From assembly GCF_020085105.1 (NCBI RefSeq), contig NC_058051.1:18016455-18080454 (forward strand): a stretch of 64,000 nucleotides of DNA. The letters are read 5' to 3'. Both the position numbers and the translations under genes were made by a program. Positions 57,201 through 64,000 of this stretch are shown here, piece after piece (position 1 is the first letter of the stretch; the number at the start of each line of letters is the position of its first letter). The notes beneath the pieces are model-generated. The model had not been told where the DNA came from, did not search any database, and saw nothing but the letters and a program-made list of their open reading frames with translations. Source of the DNA: Siniperca chuatsi (taxonomy: Eukaryota > Chordata > Actinopteri > Centrarchiformes > Sinipercidae).

Positions 57201-58418
57201 AGTTAGTTATGTACAACGGATTCTGTGTATTTGCAAATGTTTTAAAAATGTTGTGTGCGTTTTGTTTCAGATGTGTGAGAGGTGTAACAGGCACACAGAG
57301 TGCACCAAGCGGCTGTCCATCCAGAGGTTTCCCCAAGTTATTGTGATCCGTATCCTTGGCAACAACTCTTACTTAGTGTGCTAACCTTATTAGCAAGTGA
57401 TGTTTTTGTTTGTCTTTTTTTTCTAAGTTATGATGATGCTTAACAGTCACGATCAGATCTGAATCGTTTTACGACGTCACGGTGGTCCATCAGTAAAAGC
57501 ACAGTGTATGTGTCCTTCCCCCTCACTAACCTGGACCTTGGACCCTACGGACCTGTCGACTGTGGTAACACAACCACCAAACCTTTCTTTCAGTTTATCC
57601 TTGTACATGTCTCATTTATTCCTCCATACATGCATTATCTCCTTTTACATGCATGCTTGAGTCAACCATATGTGTTACTGTGTGTCATTCCATTTATTTT
57701 CGACAAAAGGTATACAGTGAAAAGTTTAAATAATAAAATGTGCAGGACATTTAATTGATTGATAAAATTACAATCAATTACATGTTGATTGACTAATTCA
57801 ATAATCAACCAATTAAAATACAATGTAATGAAAACTAATGGCATCTTGGCATTTAATCAACAGCTCATCCACAGCTCAGGTGTTATTTTTTTAATTAGAT
57901 ATTTTTGGTAGTTTAGATCAAGATGGTTTCTTACAACCGGTAGATTATTCCATAATTTACAAACTTGGCACAACATAGTTCTGAAGAACAGAATAAGTAA
58001 GTCATTACATCTATGTGTGTCCCCACAGGCCCAGTTTTGTATGATTTATATGCAATATGTAACCATGCCGGGACAGTGAACATGGGGCACTACACAGCCT
58101 GCTGTTCAGATGAAAATGGTTGGTGCTTCTACAATGACTCCAGGTGAGATTTGCTCTGCACCCAAATCATTTTGTTTTAATATGCAATCCCCTGCCAACC
58201 TCATGTCAGAGTCTATGTCTATTTAAAAACCCTACTGTATCTATGGGTTATCTGTATTGAAACACCTCCTATATAAAGCTGGAGCTGTTTCTCATGATTA
58301 CTCTCATCCACCCACCTATAGTGTGACTCCAGTCTCAGAGAACCAGCTTCAGACCAATCAAGCCTATGTGCTGTTCTACCAGCGCAGCAACAGCACCACC
58401 ACCACCGTCAGGAAATAG
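54234..58418 (+). CDS. usp21-like: Ubiquitin-specific protease, USP21/USP2 type
   Basis: 11 coding exons, 405 aa: 54234-54389, 54879-54935, 55048-55165, 55262-55376, 55688-55807, 55912-55976, 56064-56251, 57271-57349, 57457-57564, 58029-58143, 58322-58418. A cysteine protease of clan CA (C19) that cleaves ubiquitin from proteins. The catalytic triad is complete: Cys72 (GNTCFLN), His356 (MGHYTAC) and Asp372 (YNDSS). A zinc ribbon is formed by Cys223/Cys226 and Cys275/Cys278. Blocks such as GYSQQDAQEFL, FCDLSLPIPK and SVTPVSENQ are closest to USP21 as I recall it, with USP2 next. The region before the catalytic core is only about 60 residues, much shorter than in USP21 (565 aa in human), so this is a short-form or lineage-specific member. 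Catalytic activity is expected. The name should be settled by phylogeny. Confidence 0.9.
56470..57190 (-). mobile_element. LINE 3' end, antisense in the USP gene intron 7
   Basis: Read on the minus strand, conceptual translation gives VWGATNSPYLNKILLIQK, then a PDTFQIFQNNF block, HSYSTRSH and YRGPSLCNSL, in the order of the C-terminal tail of non-LTR retrotransposon ORF2 (VWG...LQK...HxYxTR...GPxxWNSL). Stops and shifts are frequent. A 3'UTR-like part extends down to AAGCCAAAAGGCTTATACAG at 56512-56531. It accounts for most of the unusually long intron (56252-57270). Confidence 0.8.
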
Positions 58419-59140
58419 ACCTGAGACTGGCTGAGCCAGGCAGCCAATCAGAGCAACTTTACCTCCAGTGTCCATAGAAACGACTAGAAGCAGCAGTGCT
58501 GTGATTCTGGCATCTATGAACGTCTCAATGAGCTCAAATAAACTCTGAGGTGGAGAGAAGCCATGCTCACTTTAAGGAGGCTTGACGAGGTGATCTCCCT
58601 CCTAAATCATGGAGATGCTTTTCAAGAGTCTCACTGTGGGAGCTGAGGCAGCCCAGACAGACTGTAGCCTTAAGAGTCTCTGTGACCCAGTCCTCAGGCA
58701 CGAGTGAGTGGTGTACTTGCAGATAATCTTGATTCATGCTTGCTCACATAAACCCAAATAAACAAAAATAAATCTTGGGTGGAATAGAAATAAGGCAACA
58801 TTTCAATTGTGACATAGAACTTGTTCAAATTCTCTGACTAGATTTCAAGCTACACTTTTGTGAAAATGTACTTTAATTTAAGATGTAATTATCTGTAGCC
58901 TATGCTATATTTATGCTGTCTTTTTTTTTTTAAATCTTAATCTCCCTCCACATGGACAGTTAACCCTGAAACTTGAAAATAATAAAATGGGCTATATTTT
59001 CCTTCTAACTTAATTATAATGTATTATGTATGTATATATATATATTTTTTACATTTTGCTATTGTGCATATGGACAAATGATTGAATGTATTGCATTATT
59101 GATATTTAAAACAGTCAATAAAAGACCAATGAAAAAGTCT
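58419..59140 (+). other. usp21-like: USP gene 3'UTR with polyadenylation signal
   Basis: It ends with AATAAA at 59117-59122. An earlier AATAAA at about 58980 may also be used, and a TA-rich stretch lies at 59030-59045. The predicted cleavage site is within about 100 bases of the rhoa promoter. Confidence 0.75.
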
Positions 59141-59237
59141 GATGACTTGACTTGACTTTATTATATATATATATCATATTTTATATACATGTAAGTAAAG
59201 GTGCCGGGTGCCGCATCCTGCTGACAAATGTCGTAAT

Positions 59238-59270
59238 TGTGCACATGCGCATGAGCGGTGGGCGGAGTTT
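59238..59270 (+). promoter_or_regulatory. rhoa: rhoa promoter: NRF1-like site and GC box
   Basis: GCACATGCGCATGAGC (59241-59256) is close to the NRF1 consensus, and GGGCGGAG (59260-59267) is a GC box. No TATA box. It sits just before the untranslated first exon. The site is judged by eye. Confidence 0.5.
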
Positions 59271-59317
59271 CCAGTCGGTCAGGAAGAGGAGAAAGGCGGA
59301 CACAGAAACATCAAGCG
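59270..59317 (+). other. rhoa: rhoa 5' untranslated exon
   Basis: It ends at a donor (CAAGCG|GTAATC, exon end 59317). The first coding exon begins at the acceptor directly before ATG 59886, matching the known vertebrate RHOA layout with an untranslated exon 1. The start is not determinable by eye. Confidence 0.5.
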
Positions 59318-59885
59318 GTAATCATATTCAGCGATAGCTTTTAGACTTTAAGCCGATTCTTGTTTCATTCACCGAAGTATCACAGTAGTGCGATGAATGC
59401 TGTAGTTATAATTTCAGAGAGAATACCTTGAATGACAAAAATCCAAACCACGAGAAACACCGTTAGCTTTCTTGCTAGCTAACGTTAGCTGGTTTGACAG
59501 GCCCGGACTACACTGCACAGCCTTTCAACAGGAATGGGAACACAGCACGGAAATGTTATATGTTTACACCCTCTACCTCCGAGGCAGCCCTGTTTGCCAG
59601 CCGGGTCATTTGGTTTAGATTTATGTCGCACATCAGGATCTTTTAAATGAAACTCTTAAGATATAAGGAGGCCGGTCTGATTGTGTTACTGACGTTAACG
59701 TTGTTGAGCTTTTACTTCTAACGTTATGTTCCTGGACCAGCCAGGGGAACTGTTGTTGAAGCATAGCAAGCAATGAAATTGCACCGTAAAGTCTTATTCA
59801 TGCATGTGTGTATAATTGATGGTGAGTAGTGACTTGTGATAACCTCGTATAAAACTATAACCTTGCTTTGGACCTTTTTCCATAG

Positions 59886-61815
<1,930 letters not shown>

Positions 61816-62513
61816 GCTCTGGGAGAAGAGGGAACTGCCATCAAGCCCAGATGGAGAAGGCAGCTTCCATTGAGATTTGATAAAGGGGAGAATATTGGGG
61901 AGGGCCTTGAAAAGTTTTGCTGATGCTCAATTTCTGATCACCCAATTATCCTGCACAAATTAAAGCAGGTAAAAAATTATTTGATAGGCTTCTACACCTT
62001 GGTCCTTGGTCTATAAATTAGGTTATGTGCCATTTTGCTTGCATCTATCAAAAACTTTCAGATCTAGAAGTCTGTAGGGCAGGTGGTGGGTGGTGATTTG
62101 AAGTTGAGTAGATGTAAATGGGTTGAAATGTGCCATGATTGGAATGAAGAGAGAAAAGGTCCTTACCAGGCCAAAGACATTGGGGACATGAGAAAGAAAG
62201 ACAGAAAAAAGACATAAATATAAAATAGGTTTGAATTAAGACCATTTCTATGTGGATTTTACACAGTATCGCCTACATGTAGTGCCTTGAGAGCAGTGGT
62301 CAAGAAGAGTAAGTTGTGGGGTAGGGATTCATAACTTAGATGGGGTATTATTTTGTCATTTGTAGTCCACATCACATTCGTGAATGCTTTCTCCCTGTCA
62401 TTGGCTTGGCTCAGTTCCTTCACGCCCATATTCTGACTCAGGCGCTATGCAGGGGTATGCCTAAACTAGATTGTTTGAGATATTTTCCCAAACTGAATTA
62501 CTTACCTGTACTT

Positions 62514-62604
<91 letters not shown>

Positions 62605-63440
62605 CGCACGCGCAACTGTATGGTGGTTTGTTTTCTCCAGTGCAGGTCTGCATGCACTGAATGTGTGTATATTTGTGTGGGTGTGTATTAACAAGTGTCT
62701 ACGTACTGTATGCATGGAAAGGCCTTCTGCGTCACTGACCTAACCCCTTGTTTTCATGCCAAAGTTACCCCTGACTGCCTCATTTTATGGCTCAGATGGG
62801 TAATGGAATTAACAGCTACTCAGAGTGACATAGAGACCTTCACTTTACTGGAAGACATTGTACAATACCTAGAGGCACAATCAGGTTAAACATATGAGTT
62901 TTTAGGACCTTTTTTGTGTGTACCAGAGATTCATTTGATTGTGTTAATCAGTGGGTCAAATCATGAGTGGTGTAGTTGATAAGTTGAATATTCTTTCAGA
63001 TAGATGATAGGCTTATCTTATTACTATAATGTCCATTATGTACTGTATATCTTACAAGGCCTTGTAAGGACATGTTATTGATGTGTATTTCAAGTTTGCC
63101 TTTTACTCAACTCTCCCCTTCCCCCCTTTAATGATATTTTCATTATTGTACTATTAACTTTTTATTGTTGATGTCTCTAATTTTCTTAGTATATTTTAAT
63201 CATTTTACTTAATCCTGCTGTTATGATCAGCTTATTTCAGTTAAATGATAAATTGTAACTGTAGTATTGTTTTGTTGAATTAATTGAAGGTCAAGCTTGG
63301 GGTGTAAGGCTAGAAGGTTTTGGGGGTGGGCTGCTATAGCAGTTTATATCTTTTTTTGTTTTGTTTTTTGTACTGTGACATATTAGGATTTCTGGATTTT
63401 ATTTTATTTTATTTTTTTCAAATAAAGCTGATATTAGGGT
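61816..63440 (+). other. rhoa: rhoa 3'UTR with polyadenylation signal
   Basis: About 1.6 kb of T-rich sequence ends with AATAAA at 63421-63426; a second AATAAA lies at 63536-63541. A long GT tract (62515-62600) lies in the middle. No other frame in it looks coding. Confidence 0.75.
62515..62600. repeat. Long (GT)n microsatellite in rhoa 3'UTR
   Basis: About 43 uninterrupted TG units followed by CGTGCGCACGCGC, an alternating purine-pyrimidine tail that could adopt Z-DNA. If transcribed, it would be a long GU tract. Confidence 0.97.
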
Positions 63441-63699
63441 TTTCTGTTGTAAGGTATTTATGTGTTCTTTGATCTATTCATTCATTAATAATTACAACAA
63501 TCTTATCTATATTTCTGGCATTCATTTTCTTTCCCAAATAAAAACACTCATAACCCGTCAAAATATCTGATTCTATGATTTGATATCTGATATGAAGATT
63601 TCTACAGAAACGCATCAAATAATGCCGTGCATGTCCTCACAGTTTATCAGCCATGGGCATACTAGTTTAAGGTTGGCCTACAATCATCGTCGACATTAA

Positions 63700-63896
63700 T
63701 TCGCTCTCCAAGCACCAATCACATACCAGAGTCAGGTATTGGTCCCTCCCACTCTAAAATGTTGTCTTTCTGTGGCCATTTTACACTTGGTTCCCTGAAA
63801 AATATTACACTTGGTTCCCGGAAAAAATAAAACATCCTTTTCAACTGGGCTTCAACGTGACATTTAAATAACTATTGTTGGTTATATGTGGCACTG
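63700..63896 (+). promoter_or_regulatory. Candidate promoter and first exon of a downstream gene
   Basis: A CCAAT box (63715-63719) and an inverted one (ATTGG, 63738-63742) precede a stretch ending at a strong donor (GGCACTG|GTAAGT, exon end 63896). A 24-base tandem duplication (TTACACTTGGTTCCC, at 63781 and 63805) lies between them. The following intron has GCTAGC/GTTAGC words as after the other first exons. The gene itself would lie beyond the window. No reading frame was assigned. Confidence 0.4.
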
Positions 63897-64000
63897 GTAA
63901 GTGTTTGTTCTATTTCACATACAACTGCAGTTGTTGTGTTTGCAACAATATTGGAGACAGTTGGACTAGCTAGCCAACGTCAGGCTAAAACAGTTAGCTT

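Overview
The window is vertebrate nuclear DNA, almost certainly from a percomorph-type teleost. The genes are split by short GT-AG introns. Dinucleotide microsatellites (CA/GT, GA, TA) are dense. Several repeat families typical of teleosts are present: a tRNA-derived SINE ending in a GCTGCATGTC-type tail, a palindromic element starting GGGCTGCAACTAAC, a GGGCTGAGTAAT...CAGCCC element, a Ty3/gypsy chromovirus, and GCTAACGTTAGC motifs near promoters. No bacterial, CRISPR or phage-like structure is present.

Layout. Positions 1-20.4 kb hold no confidently recognisable host gene; the stretch is probably the 5' flank and/or a long 5'UTR intron of camkv. It carries microsatellites, a SINE, MITEs, an imperfect tandem duplication and a dead 4.7 kb gypsy element (about 7.85-12.53 kb). 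Five genes then follow head to tail, all on the plus strand: camkv (20.4-31.66 kb, a pseudokinase with an unusually long tail), uba1 (about 33.7-46.3 kb, ubiquitin E1), an arhgef3-like RhoGEF (47.0-53.2 kb), a USP21/USP2-type deubiquitinase (about 53.4-59.1 kb) and rhoa (about 59.2-63.4 kb). The last 500 bases look like the promoter and first exon of a further gene. I derived exon coordinates by joining splice sites so that phase stays open through every junction. The resulting lengths are 814, 1057, 522, 405 and 193 aa.

How the genes relate. uba1 and the USP act at opposite ends of ubiquitin conjugation. ARHGEF3 is an established exchange factor for RhoA/B, so the activator gene and the substrate gene lie about 7 kb apart here. 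Synteny is loosely that of human 3p21 (CAMKV, an E1 gene, RHOA). However, the E1 next to camkv is a UBA1-type enzyme with human UBA1 residue numbering, whereas the human neighbour is UBA7. The most unusual items are the long camkv tail with a helical C-terminal module, a 74-codon uORF ahead of the USP gene, an unexplained two-exon unit between camkv and uba1, a 0.7 kb foldback element, and the very tight USP-rhoa junction.
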